64,000 nt of DNA from Cephalopachus bancanus (lineage: Eukaryota; Chordata; Mammalia; Primates; Tarsiidae). A model generated the notes under the pieces. That model searched no databases, was not told the DNA's origin, and worked only from the letters and a program-made list of their open reading frames with translations. The stretch is from the NCBI GenBank assembly GCA_027257055.1, contig JAPVLO010000975.1, positions 186,001 to 250,000 of the forward strand, written 5' to 3'. Positions within the stretch are counted from its first letter, which is position 1. Each line of letters starts with the position of its first letter. Made by a program: the position numbers and the translations under genes. Shown piece by piece: positions 48,414-61,419 of this stretch.

Positions 48414-48772
48414 TGGTAAATTTTATGAGTCACCTTGGCTAGGCTATGGTACCCAGATGGTTGGTCAAGCACCCACCTAGAAGTTGCTGTGAAGGCATTT
48501 TGTAAATATGATTAACATTTAACTCAGAAAACTTCAAATAAAGCAGATTACTCTGTATAATATGGGTGGTCCTCATCCAGTCAGTTGAAGGACTTAAGAG
48601 TAAAGACTCAAGCTGCAATACGAACTCTTGCTGGAATTTTCAGCTTGCCTGCTGCCCTGCAAATTCAACCTTGCCAGCACCTCAGTCTCATTGGGTCAAT
48701 CATCTAAAATAAATCTCTGTCTGTCTTTTTGTCTCTAAAAGAGTAAGAGAGAAAGTATATGCATAGGAGAGT

Positions 48773-48816
<44 letters not shown>

Positions 48817-48870
48817 GCACGCACACACACATATCCTCTGGGTTATATTTCTCTGAAGAACCCTCAGTTA
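48414..48870 (+). repeat. Ancient interspersed repeat, copy B
   Basis: Same family and orientation as 45265-45655 and better preserved. It ends tttctctgaagaaccctcag after a (CA)n run at 48774-48830. Confidence 0.5.
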
Positions 48871-49129
48871 TATAAGTTATATACAAGTTACATACCATAT
48901 CCTATAAGCAACTAAAGGTCATAAGAATGGCCAAACATCACATCCTATGAAAAGTTAATGAAAACCTTTCAGTCACCAACATGACAGTGTTTGTACACCA
49001 TGAATACAACACTACTTAGGGACTTTTTTGGTAAGAAATCTTGAGGTTGAGCAGTTGCCTTACACGGAGAAGTGGGAGTGGTCAGCTTCTTGTGCAGGCA
49101 ATACACTGCAGACAATTTTTAAAAGATTA

Positions 49130-49478
49130 TTATCTTTGAGATAGTTGTAGATTTGCATACATTTGTAAGGAATAATATAAAAATACTGACTGCATGCTCT
49201 TTTGTCATCTTCCCCTAATAGCAGCATCTTGCAACACCATAGTACATATCACAATTGGGATATTGACATTGACATGGCCAAGATATATCATCACATAGAT
49301 CCCAGATGCTACCCTTTTATAGACATATCCACCTTTCTCCTACAACCACTCCTTGTCTCTTAACCTCTGACAATTACTCATTGTTCTGCATTTTCATAAT
49401 TTTATCATGTCAAGAATAATATGTAAATGGAATCATAGTACATAAGCTTTTGGGATTAGCTTGTTTTCCACTTAGCAT
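49130..49478 (-). mobile_element. Old L1M 3' fragment
   Basis: Reverse L1 3' UTR-type sequence (agttgtagatttgcatacat, gggatattgacattgacatg). Confidence 0.5.
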
Positions 49479-49479
49479 A

Positions 49480-49705
49480 TACTCTGGTCTAAATATGTCC
49501 CCTCAAAACTCATGTGTTAAATCTTAATTGATGCTGTGATAATATTAAGGGGTGGGACCTTCAGAAGGTGATTAAGTCTTGAGAATGGAGCCCACATGAA
49601 TGGGATTAGTTACCTCATAAAAGAGGTACAAGGGAGTTGTTTGCCTCTTCTGCCACGTGATGACAGCAAGAGGTACCATCTATGAAGCAGAGTTCTCTAA
49701 ATTCC
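49480..49705 (+). mobile_element. Ancient LTR-like fragment
   Basis: Sequence of the type ctaaatatgtcccctcaaaa, gtgataatattaaggggtgg, gaatgggattagttacctca, seen in old MaLR-related repeats. Family uncertain. Confidence 0.4.
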
Positions 49706-51009
49706 ACAGTGGACAGGAGCCATCAGGTATGCCAGTGGGATGGTGCTTTCTCCAACACTTATGGAGAGATGTGTCCTAGAAGCACCTTAATGAGGACCCT
49801 CCACCATTCAAATGGGATTTGGAACTCCTGGTTGGAAAAGCTTCAGGCTTACAATCAGTCTCTAAATGAGAATGGAGTCACTCAAAATGAGTCCCCGGGT
49901 GATGGACTAAGGGGTGAGCTGTAGGAGGAAGGGCATCGTCTTGATCATGTCACCAACCTGTGAGTCATTGCTGGCCCAGATCAGTGCCTGCCCCACCTCT
50001 GCTCTAAGCACTTCCTTTCAGCTGCCTTCACCCTTGACAGGGCCCTCAGCAGAATTCAGGAATGCCAAGATTCCGATGGAGGTTGACTTGTGGTTTTGTG
50101 AGAGAGTTCACTGAAGGTTTGATCCATCTCCAGTTCTACTCTGCCCAGGACCAATGCAGCAGTTGTGGAGTCTGCTTTCTTCTTCAGCTTTGGCTTTAGT
50201 GTCTGAGGGGCAGTTTGTCTCTCTTCTAGAAAGAATGGACTACACAACCTCAGAGGGCTATACAAAGTTAGACAAAAAGGCTCTGCTCCCAAACTCTAAG
50301 ACAGATGGTGACTGAGTCCCAACTCTGGCCTTGGGGATTATCTTCATAGAGTTCTATTCTTCAATGTCCCAAGAAGGGAACACTTTATATCAGAGGTAAA
50401 TAAAAAATGACCACCCATTCCTTTTCCTCCTGACATCAGAAGTAATCTTCCTGTTCAGGAGAGAGAAAGAGATTAATATTTTAATGTGAACAGTATCAGG
50501 GAATTTCTAAAGTAAGCACAGGAATTATCCAAACATCCCATGAGTTACTCCACTAGAATAACTTCAGTCTCTTTTGCTCGGCTAGGATTTTTGCTCAGCC
50601 TTCCAGAAACAGGCTGTCTGCCATTTATGTTTACCATGGAGCCCATGAACATGTATTTGATAAGTACAGAAGAGGAGTGCATTTGCAGATTTCCAGGAAG
50701 AAGAGATATTTGTGTCTGTCAGAGATATGTGGAATGCGGAAATAATTTGTTAGTTATTAACACCCTTGATGCCTCCCTTGCCCTTAAGCCCCATTCAATC
50801 CATCAATATGGTTTTTTCACTCAATCTCCAAACCCATTCCAATTCCATCCACTTTAGTTGATCTCCATTATTACTACCATGGGTCAAGTCACCACCATAT
50901 TTCATGTAGATTATTGTGAAAGCTTTCTTACTGATGCCACATCTTCCTCTTTTGCTCATGTAAAATCCATTAACCTCTCAGTAGTCAGTGATTCTTCCAA
51001 ATTGCAATT

Positions 51010-52760
51010 CTTGATTGATTTTTAAATGCACATAGATAAAATTCACTCTTTATGATGCATACTGTATGGATTTTAAAAAATACATATATATTCGCCACCA
51101 AAGTGCATACGGAACAGGTCCATCAGTCTAAAGTTCCTCTGTCCAATTTCTTTTGTAGTCAACCAATCTCTCCTCCCCTTTCCAAACTCCTGAGGACTAC
51201 TGATTCATTTTTCTGTACCTACAGTTTTTCCTTTTTTGGAATGTTATATGACTAGGATCATGTAGTATGTTACCTTTTGGTTCTGACTTACTTAGCAAAA
51301 TGCATTTAAAATCCATTCTTGTTCTCAAATAAAGAGCTCTTTTTTTCTAAATAGGATTTCATTGCACAGATGTAGCATGGTTTATATCTCCATCCATACC
51401 TTGAATAAAATATTGATGACTTTTATGAATAAAGCTGCCATAAATATTCATGCACAATTTTTTGTTTGTCGTGCGAACAAAAGTTTTCAGTACACTTGAA
51501 AAAATAAGAGTGTTATTGCCACGTGTTATGATAAGACTGTTTAACATCATAGGAAACTTTCAAACTGTATTCTAAAGTGACGGCAGTACTTTTCATTTCT
51601 GCCAGTAATGAATTTCAGTTCCTGTTGATTGGCATCCTCTCCAGCATTAGATATTTTCTGATTATTTGGATTTTAGTCATTCTTTTAGGTGTGTAGCAAA
51701 ATCTCATTATAGTTTTCATTTGCATTTCCCCAAAGACAAATGATGTTGTGATTATTGTTTCAAAAAAACCAGCTTTATTGTGATATAACTCACATACTTT
51801 ACAATACATCCTTAAATTATGTAATTCAATGTTTTTTAGTATTTTCACAGGTGTGTGTAACCATCATCATAGTCAATTTTAGAATTTTTTTTCCAGCTCC
51901 AAAAAGAAACCCTGTACCCTTTAGCTCTAAGCCCCAAATCCCTGCAATTATAAAACTATTTCAGTTTTATTTCTTTCTTTCCCTTCTGGATACTTTTTTT
52001 TTTTGTTTATTTTTTTGCCAAATTTTCATGGCTAAAACTTCTAGTACAATATTAAAATATGTGGCAAGGGCAGAAATCCTTATCTTACTATTCATCTTAG
52101 AATGAAGGGATCCAGTTTTTCACTATTCAGATGTTAGTAGCGAGTTTTTTAACAGATGCTCTTTATCAAAGAGAGGAAGTTTCCTTCTTAGTCTTTTTTG
52201 AGAGTTCTTATCATGAAAGCATATTGGTTTTGTCAAATAATCTTTCTGTATCTATTGAGATGATCATGTGTTTTTTTGTTTTTTTAAATTGAAATGATGC
52301 GTTACATTTATTGATTTTCAACTGTTAAACCAAACTTGCATTCCTGGAACTGATCCCATTTGGTTATGATGCATGCTACTTTGTATATGTTGCTAGATTC
52401 ACTTTGCTAAAACGTTGTTGTAGAATATTTTTGTCTGTGTTCACAAAATATATTGCTCTATAGTTTTCTTTTTTTGTGTGTGATGTCTTCATCTGGTTTT
52501 AGTATCAGGGTAAAAGTGACCTCAATGTGAGTTTGGAAGTGTTCTTTCCTCTTCTAGTTTTTGAAAGAGTGTGTGAAGAACTGATTTAAATGTTTTGGTA
52601 GAATTGAGTGGTGAAGCCATGTGAGCTTGGGCTTTTCTTTGTGGATAGCTTTATGATTATTAATTCATTCTCTTTACTGATTATAGATCCATTCAAGTTT
52701 TCTTGAAGATTGGGCATTTGCAAAAGCAGCTACCTCTACCAGTCTTTGTTGACCAACTTT
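51010..52760 (-). mobile_element. Old L1M fragments (two 3' ends)
   Basis: Reverse L1 sequence to about 51755. A second 3' end follows (caccagctttattgtgatataactcac type) and continues through ORF2 to 52760. Confidence 0.6.
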
Positions 52761-53504
52761 ATCCTGGGGAAGGTCTTCGCTAATAGGTGAGATTTGTTCT
52801 AAGTCTTAGGAACAGCCAGGGTTGAAAGACTTAATTTCTCCTCAAGTCTTTTCTAGGCTTATGTCTTGCCTGGGCATGTGTGTGTGCTTTCTTTGATTTC
52901 CTCATATAGATGGTTGCTTTTACACATCTCAGTTTTCCAAGGCATGTAACCCCAACTTCTTCTTAAGGAACTTAGATACTCTATGATATTTCTTTACTCA
53001 TAACTTCTTGCCTCAGGCTTCGGTGGGTCTGTCGTCTCCTCTCCCACCACCAGCTTTCACAAGCAGTGCCCTGCATCTCTCTGTAGCCCCTCCCAGCTAT
53101 GTCACATTTCCCCACCTGAACTATTAGCTAGGTTAAACAGAGACCAATCTTTCAGGTACCCCTCAGACAGGTTAGAAAGTTGCAAATAAGGTTTGTTTTG
53201 CTCCATTCTGAGGAAAGGAATTGAGATCAGGGTTTCTGCTTTCTCCCAACCACTCCATACCTGGATTTGCACTCCCACCAACAGTGTAGAAGCGTTCCCT
53301 TTTCTCCACATCCTTGCCAGCATCTGTTGTTGTTTGAGTTATTAATGATGGTCATCCTGACTGGAGTTAGGCAGTATCTCAGTGTGATTTTGATTTGCAT
53401 TTCTTTGATGATTAGTGAGGCTGAACATTTTTCATGTATCTGTTGGCTGCCCATATGTCTCCTTTTAAGAAGTTTCTATTCATATCTTTTGCCCACTTTT
53501 TTTT

Positions 53505-54741
53505 CTCTATCAAATGTGCTTTTTATTCAACTGACAAGTACTTTTCTACAGCTGCACTTGTGGAACATCACATGGTAAAAACAGGAGTTTTTCTCCTCTA
53601 GACTTTTTTTCCTTTTTTTTAACCTTATTAAAAATGACATTGGGCCGAAAAATATAGAAAGAAATAAGTTTAAATTCACAAAAAACGGTACATTATCAAA
53701 AAGTCACTAAAACACCACATTTGAATATATAAAAAGTCAGTCCCTTTTGTTGTAAAAGGAACATGGACACTTGTTGATGTTGATGGTGTGGTTTCTTCCT
53801 GTTACCAGATTGATAAGGGGAGGAGAGACGGAGCTGCAGGGGTGGGCTGTCTTTCATCTTGAACCTGCCTTCCCTGCCAAATACTCTTATTTACCACAAA
53901 GAGAAAATCCACCTAGCTCAAGGGGCAGTGACTACGAGGAAGGAAAAGAAATGGCCCCTTGGATCACGCCCCATCCCCAACCCCCTTCAGCCCCTACTTA
54001 TTCAAACTGAGGCGAGGAACCCCGTCTTTAAGAGTGCCTGGTCCCAGCCGGGCTCAGTGGCTCAGCCTGTAATCCCGCACCTTTGGGAGGCTGAGGTGAG
54101 TGGATTGCCTGAGCCCGCGGGTTCGAGACCCACCTGGGCAGCGAGACTTCATCTCTACAATAAATAAAAAATCAACTGGGCGTGGTAGCACATGCCTGTA
54201 ATTCCGGCTACTTGGAAGACTGAGGTAGAAGGATCACTGGAGCCCAGCAGGTCGAGGCTGCGGTGGCCAGGTGCCTGGTCCCTAGAGAAAGAGATGGAGC
54301 TGCGAGAGGAACACGCAGGAACAATGAAGACTTCACTCCCCCACCTTCAACAATGAGATCAATCTAGCATGTTTTAGACCAGGGGAAACTGCCACGGGGA
54401 GAACAAGAGGAGCCCCCAACCAGGACAGCTCCAACCATCCGACTAACACAAAGTTTGTTACAATGCAGTTATTTAGATAAAATATAAATATTTATGCATA
54501 ATATAAAGTCAATTCAAATATTCTTCAATCCACCTCTTATTTAAAAGCAAAAAAAAACTCAAATAAAATGAAAAGTTTTGAGGTTTATCTGACAGAAAAG
54601 GCGACTTCAGAAATAGGCCATGAGGGAGAAAGGGCATCCAGAAATCGGAAGGGGGCCGTCCCCCGATTTACACTGCCCCCACCCGCCTCAGGGGCTCTTC
54701 AGTGCTGCCAGAATACCAAGAATGCCCACCTCGCCTGGCAA
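53505..54741 (-). pseudogene. Processed pseudogene (mostly 3' UTR) of unknown gene
   Basis: The insert lies between copies of ttttgccca (53487-53495 and 54742-54750). Its left end is a T run (53497-53504), i.e. a poly(A) tail in minus orientation. Just inside is AATAAA in the minus sense (ttgaataaaaagcacattt). The body is non-repetitive DNA of mRNA 3' UTR character (long T- and A-rich stretches, GC-richer 5' part). These are the hallmarks of L1-mediated retroposition of a spliced mRNA, 5' truncated. I could not identify the parent gene. A tailless Alu interrupts it at 54046-54270. Confidence 0.65.
54046..54270 (+). mobile_element. Tailless, 3'-truncated Alu with perfect target duplication
   Basis: The element starts correctly (agccgggctcagtgg) but stops at gctgcggtggccag, lacking the last ~60 bp and any A tail. 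Even so, gtgcctggtccc is repeated exactly at 54034-54045 and 54271-54282. Confidence 0.85.
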
Positions 54742-55170
54742 TTTTGCCCATTTTTTAATGGAGCTGTTTATTTTTCCCCTTTCAGCATGTTTGAATTTCT
54801 TGTAAATCCTAGATGTTATGCTTTTGTCAGATATTTTTTCCCATTCTGTGGGTTGTCTCCCTGCAATTTTGGTGGTTTCTTTTGCTTTGCAACGTTTTCA
54901 GTTTGATGAGATCCCTCTTGTCTATCTTATCTCTTATGGCGTGGACATCTGGGGTTTGATCAGGAATTGCTTGCCTATTCCAATTTCCATGAGGGTGTCT
55001 CCTGCGTTTTTTAAGATTCTTCTAGTTTGAGGTTTTACGTTTAGGTATTTGATCCATTAGAGTTGAATGTTGTGTATGGAGATAGGTAAGGGTCCTGTTT
55101 CATTCGTCTGTATGTGGTCAGCCAGTTTTCTCAACACCATTTACTGAATAGGTTTTCCTAGATATATTGT

Positions 55171-58100
55171 AATTGGTTTTTGAATAATTTTGTGATAGAT
55201 TATTTAAAGTTATTGTCAGGAAATTTTATTAACTGATTCATTTAGGTATTGGCATCTGGTGATTGTATTCTCTCATTCAAATTGTGGTTTTACTGGATTT
55301 TAGAATGACAGTTAATTTTTGTTTGTGCGCTTGACATTTGGATTATGTTAGGACACTCTCAAACTTATGTATGTTTTTTTATTTTTGCAAGAAGTAACCC
55401 TCTGTAGGTTAAGGTTTAGTTTCTAGCCCATTTAATATGGCCTTTACTTTCAATGATAGTTTAGTTTTCTGAGACTTTGAAATGTTATTATTGCATTCTT
55501 TGTTCTTCTCGTGTTATTGCGAATCTCACTCACTGCTATCAAAAGATCTGACTACCTGCAGGTGCCCCAGTTATGGAGTGTGGGCTGAGATTTCCTGAGG
55601 CATTGCTGCTGTTACTGCAAGCAGAGAAGACTTTCCACAGGGATCAAAATTGTGCGTGGAACAAAGGTTGGGTGACTAGAACTTTTTCTGCCACCAGTAT
55701 TGCTGACAAGTTAGTCCACCCACTGGGTCTGGGTTATGGAGCATGTCTAAGATGGTTGGAGCTTTGTTGCTGCCTGGTTGGTGGAGCAGAGCCAGGGTAG
55801 GTCTTCACTGCTGCTATCGCCACTCACAGTTTAGACTGCTGACTGGCTTGGATTGCGGTGTATGTGTTTTCCTTTTTTGAAAACAGATATTGTATTTATG
55901 AATAGGGAATCCAGGGCTTTGGGACAAAATTCATACAAAACAGTATGTAGTGGAAAGCAAGTGTCCTTTACAAACTTGCTTTCGGCCACTCAGTTCTCCT
56001 TCCCAGAGGCAAACAGGTTACTGTATATACTGTTCAAGATAATCCATGCATATACAAGCTTATAGGGATGCATGTGTTCTGTGCAAATGATAATAGCATA
56101 GACACTATGTTATTAAACTTCATCTTTTTGTTTGATAGTATATCTCAGACCCAATACAGTGAATCTCCTGTATTCATTTCTATGTGGTTTTTCATGTGTG
56201 CTGCTCAGTCATTTTTTAAAAAATTATAAAATATATGATACATTTTAAAGAGTGCACGAAACATTCTAATTTTATTATATAAACTTTTACAGCATATAAA
56301 TGAGTGAACTTTCACATTCTTCTCACAAATCGTGAATTATATCTCAGAGTGAGAAAAAATAATGCTCCATCAGGCACCCCATTTTAAGCCTATTATAACC
56401 TTTTGTTTTATAAGCTCCATTGGGCTAATTCTTTGCTCTGAATCTTACCTTTTTGAATACCAAATGCTTCAACCAAGTCAGTTTCACACAGCCATCTTTC
56501 CAACCTCACCTCAGTGCTCTAGCTGCCACTTTATTGTCAATTCGCAAATGTCCTGATTGCCTTTTGTAAAGGATTTCTGTCATGTCTTCACAGATCAGCC
56601 TCCATCTGTTCTTAACTCACTTGCTCAAGATTACTGCACAGAGTTGATGAGTACCCTGTTTCTGAAAGGGACTTTATTCATTTAATTTTTGTAAATACCT
56701 TTAAAATGACTTATAAAAATATAAACTGACATGCAACTTCCAGAATGGTAGCAAGACAAGTTCTGCTTACCTGTTGCCCAGCAAACGTATAATTGGTGAC
56801 AATTATTTTAAAACAACAAAACAATTAACTACAGTATCTGGGAACTTTCCTAAGGGCATTCAACAGATGAAGAAGTATTTATTCAAGAGAATCTAATAAG
56901 TTCCAGTAAGCACAGTGAGTTTGCATCATACGTGCGATGACACATTTCCTTTCTCCCCCACCAGTTCAGTGTGATGGAAGCTTCACTGTGGCAATTTTAG
57001 TCAGGAAGACAGAGCTCTTTCCGCCTTTAGCTCCCAGTGGAGGGAGATATTTCCCTGCTAGGGACAGTTCACTGGCATTTCTAATCCCTCCAGTACCACG
57101 TTAAAGAAGCTAAATTAAAGGCAATTGCTGCTGAGAGGTCAGAGCTCCCTTTTACCATTCACCCCCTATTTGTAGGTTGGAGGCCCTGTCCAAGCCATGG
57201 GAGGCTGGTAACTCTGGAGCTTCAATCCCCTTACCTCAGCTCACTTATAGAGAGAAGGCTCAACTCTGGGAAAGGTAAGTACAAGAATGAGAATACTGAT
57301 CCCCCAGTGCTCCAGTCATAATGCTGAAGTGTTGTTTCAAGAAAAGCAGGTCACTTTACCACCCCAGCTCCAAATCAGTGGCTGAAAGATTTTCCCCAAG
57401 TTATGAGACAAGCCATGAGCAAAGAGAGCCCCCAAACTCTTTTTTAAAAACTCACACATTTGGACCAGAGTATAGATAAATTAAATCCTAAAGTCCCTCT
57501 CAAAAACAAGGAGATTTTGGTGGCAGTAATTAAGGGAGGAGACTGGTAGTTCTATGAGTGCAGCAAACTAAACTGAAGACTACTGTAGTCTACTAGAGAA
57601 AGTCTGGAACAGTGACAACTAGGGAGAGGACATCTGATTCAGAGCAAATTTCGAAGTGTAGCCTCTAAAATCATTCCAGAATAGGAGACTATATTTAATT
57701 GTATCAGATTATGGAACAATTTATGCCTGGGGCATTGTCAAAACAGTAGATTTTGCAATTAGAGTCTAACTAGCATGGCTATCAACTTAAGAGAGGGGAA
57801 ATTTTCCTCTAAACACCGCTTTTCTGCATCTCAATGATATGGAATGCTGATTATTTTAAATTTCCATTTATCATGATTTTAACTCAGTGAGACCTGTGTC
57901 AGAGTTCTTATACACAGAACTGGAAGAAAATAAATGTGTCTTCTATTCAGCACTAAGTTTGTGATAATTTTTGTGACAGCCTTAAGAACTAACACACAGC
58001 TACTTGAAATAATATTACCTGAATATGAAACAACAAGGTAATATTATTCTAATAAAATGTCTCTTAGATTTGAGGATATGACAGAATGAACCTACTAGAT

Positions 58101-59229
58101 ACAGCTCCCCAATATATTTTAAAGTAAAAATGGTCATTCTGTGTTTTACTTTCTATGAGGACTCTGTTGCCCTTTTTGGTAGGCTGATCGGAGTACAAAC
58201 AGTATGGAGGATTCACCTAGTGTTCGCTGAGGTTCAATGTTTGCTTCTACGGATCTCTGAGGATACTTAGGGCACCCAAGTGATTACTAATTAATGGTAA
58301 AGGCTGCTTGCTGAATCCAGAGTTATTTTCTTTATTTACCTTTTCCTTATCTATTCATTTCCATGTCCCATGAGGCTCCTCAGATGTGATATTGGATTTC
58401 CATTCCTTAATTAGAAGTCTAAGTCATAAATCTTGCCAAATAAAAATTAGAGGCAGACTTGCCATGTGTGGCTTTCTGAGGCTGTCTTATGATTTTCTGT
58501 TGAAACTACTCTATTTCCCAATAAGGTTTAGTCAATCAGTGCAGTCCTGGGTCATGTGTTGTCTTGCAAATTTTCTTAGGTGCAGTGTGTTAGTTTTTAA
58601 CCGGAGACTCTTCCAATTTGGTTATGTGTATATAAACAACATGATTAATTATGTTAAAATGGCTGGTCATGGGGCATGTTATGTCCTTTCACATTCGTTA
58701 AGGCAATCCTTAAGAGAGAAATATAAGCCAAACAAGGTGGTGACTTGGACCAGAGCCACTCTATCAAATCCTGAGCCTTCTACAAGACCATGAAGGTATA
58801 CCCAGCATCTGTCTGGAGAAAGCCTAAGCCCTGTTCTGGCTGCATTTTCTCTACTTCACTTCCCCTTCCTCTAGAAGGAAGTAAAATTGCTATACTGAGG
58901 GTCAGTTGTCACCAGTCTATCCTCTTTTCTCCACCCTGTCCTCCAACATTGGCCCTGGACCAGCAGAATCTGTATCACCTGTGAGTGGATTCAAAACCCA
59001 CATCTCAGGTCCCATTCAGCTCTAGGGAGAAAGATTCTGCATATCAATACAATCCTCAGGAGACTCCCCTACAGGTCACCATGTGCTAATAGTAACACGG
59101 TGGTCCTTTGCACCTCTGCCTCAGGCATTCTGTGACTCACTGAATTCAGAATCTTGTCTCCAGCTGAAAGGTGGAATCAGGCTAATGCCCTTAGTGAATC
59201 CTTTCTAGAATCTCCCATTACTGAGTGCA
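55171..59229. other. Unassigned DNA
   Basis: No gene recognised. Isolated LINE-like phrases only. The 135-codon frame at 58386-58793 (+) has no family resemblance. Confidence 0.4.
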
Positions 59230-59690
59230 TATAACATAGCAAAAGCATTTGTCTCCAATTTTACGTTACCAACAGTAATGCATGGAAGCTCGAATATCTC
59301 CTCATACCTGTAACACATTATTATCTCTCTGTTCCAGTGTAGCCATTCCAGTTGGTGTGAAATGGTAACTCATGGCTCTGACTTGCGTTTTTCTAGTGAA
59401 TAATGAAGGTGACCATCCTTTCATGTGTTTATTGGCCACTTTTAGACCTTGTATGGGAAAATGTTCATCCAAATCCTTTGACCATTTTAATGGGCTTTTG
59501 CCTTTTTATTATAGAGTTGTAAGTGTCCTGTATGTATTCTGGATACAAGCTTCTTACTTCATTCATGGCTTGCAAATATTTTCCCTAAAACTGAAGTATG
59601 TCCCTCTTTCTAGAGGTATCCTTTAGAATACAACAGTTTTTCATTTTGATGAAGTCTAATTTATCAGTGTGTTTTGGGGGTGGGAATTGA
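59230..59690 (-). mobile_element. Old L1M fragment
   Basis: Reverse ORF2 C-terminal sequence (ccattccagttggtgtgaaa, ccatcctttcatgtgtttat). Confidence 0.65.
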
Positions 59691-60238
59691 GCCATAAATT
59701 GGAGTGAGAAATGGAACTGAAGGGCAGTGCAAGTTCAAGGAAGACATATTTTGAAAGTTGAAATTAAGTCACATTGTATCTAGGTATGCATGATCCAGTT
59801 AAGAGCAAGGGTTAGTTGATGAAGGGGAAAAATGATAATTTCGGGATAAAATCCCTGAGGAAGAGTAAGCTCTAGGGTCTTAGGTGCTGTGAAGCTTGCT
59901 TGGTCTCTTGTCAGAAAAGAGAATGCAGAAAAATACATGTGTATTGCTGGGATCAGAGGTGGGATAAAGAGGGAACAGTCATCAAATAGCTCTCATTTGC
60001 CTTATTAAAGTGATAAAATGTTATCAGATACTGTTATGGGCAAAAGTGTTTTAGAGATTTGGGGAGATGGAAAAGGTCTGAAATCGGCTTTTTTGAGAGT
60101 GAGGAAGTGAATTCACTTGGGGAGTTAAGTAAGTTGCCTCAGATTCTCAAGGACATCATTAAGAAAATGAGATTGAAAAGATAACCCACAGAATGGGAGA
60201 AAATATATGTTAATCATCTATTATAAGAATCTATCAAT

Positions 60239-60526
60239 GCCGGGCTCGGTGGCTCAGCCTGTAATCCCGCGCCTTTGGGAGGCTGAGGTGAGTGGATTGC
60301 CTGAGCCTGAGGGTTCGAGACCTGCCTGGGCAGGCGAGACCTTATCTCTACAATAAATCAAAAAAATAGCCAGGCGTGATAGCGCGCGCCTGTAATTCCG
60401 GCTATTTGGAAGGCTGAGGCGGAAGGATCTCTGGAGCCCAGCGGGTCGAGGCTGCGGTGGCCGGGAGCGGCCACTGCACTCCGGTCTGGGGGACAGAGTG
60501 AGACTCCAACTCAAAAAAAAAAAAAG
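60239..60526 (+). mobile_element. Alu, divergent family
   Basis: Full dimer with gactccaactc and A tail. agaatctatcaatg before and ggaatctaacacc after suggest target duplication gaatcta. Confidence 0.9.
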
Positions 60527-60529
60527 GAA

Positions 60530-61375
60530 TCTAACACCTAGAATATTAAACAAACACCCAAAATTCAACAATTAAAAGACTTGTAAATCAATTTAAAGGT
60601 GGTAAGGTATTTTAATAGTTATTTAAATAAAATATATACATGGCCAATAAGCACATGAAAAGATGCATAATATCATAAGTCATTAAGGAAATAAAAATCA
60701 AAACTACAGTGAGATAGCACTTCACACCCACTAGAATGACTAAAATTTTAAAAAGACAACAACTGTCTGTGATGACAGAGAAATTGGAATTCTCATACAT
60801 TTCTGGTAGGAATGTAAAATGATGCAGCTACTATAGAAAACAGTTTGGCAGCTCCTGAAAAAGTGAAAAACAGAGAGCTACCTTATGACATAAATGTTCA
60901 CAGGAACATTATTCATAATAGAAAAAGTGGAAACAACTCAAATTTCCATCCACAAATGGATGAATAAACAAAATGTTGTATATACATGCAATGGAATGTT
61001 ATTCAGCCTTAAAATACTGAAGTACTAATACATGCTACACAGTGGATGAACCTTAAAAACCATTATGCTAAATGAAAGAAGACAGACACACCCAAAGGTC
61101 ACATGCTGTATGATTCCATCATTATAAAATGTTTCAGAATAAGCAACTCTTTAGAGACAGAAAGTGGAGTAATTCTTGCCTAGGGGTAGTCGAAAAGAGA
61201 ATGGGAAGTGAGTGCTAATAGGTAAGTGGTTTCTTTTTGGGATAATGAAAATGGTCTAGAATTAGATATTGGTGATGGTTGAACAACTTAGTGAAAAATA
61301 CTAAAATCTGCTGAACAGTATTACTTGAAGTGGTGAACTTATGGTATGCATATTTTGAAAAATAAAGTGAAATGA
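60530..61375 (+). mobile_element. Old L1M 3' fragment
   Basis: Plus-strand ORF2 C-terminus and 3' UTR (atcaaaactacagtgagata, ggaatgttattcagcctta, gaataagcaactctttagag). Confidence 0.7.
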
Positions 61376-61419
61376 CAGCCCACAGAATTGCAGCAGAGAA
61401 TAAGAAGACTATTCTTTCT

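Larger units (their letters stand above)
53255..55170 (-). mobile_element. L1 fragment split by a processed pseudogene
   Basis: Minus-oriented L1 3' ORF2 and end region in two pieces (53255-53495 and 54742-55170). The reading resumes exactly where it stopped (ttttgcccac... then ttttgccca ttttttaatgg). Same general family as the L1 at 24-27.7 kb. Confidence 0.8.
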
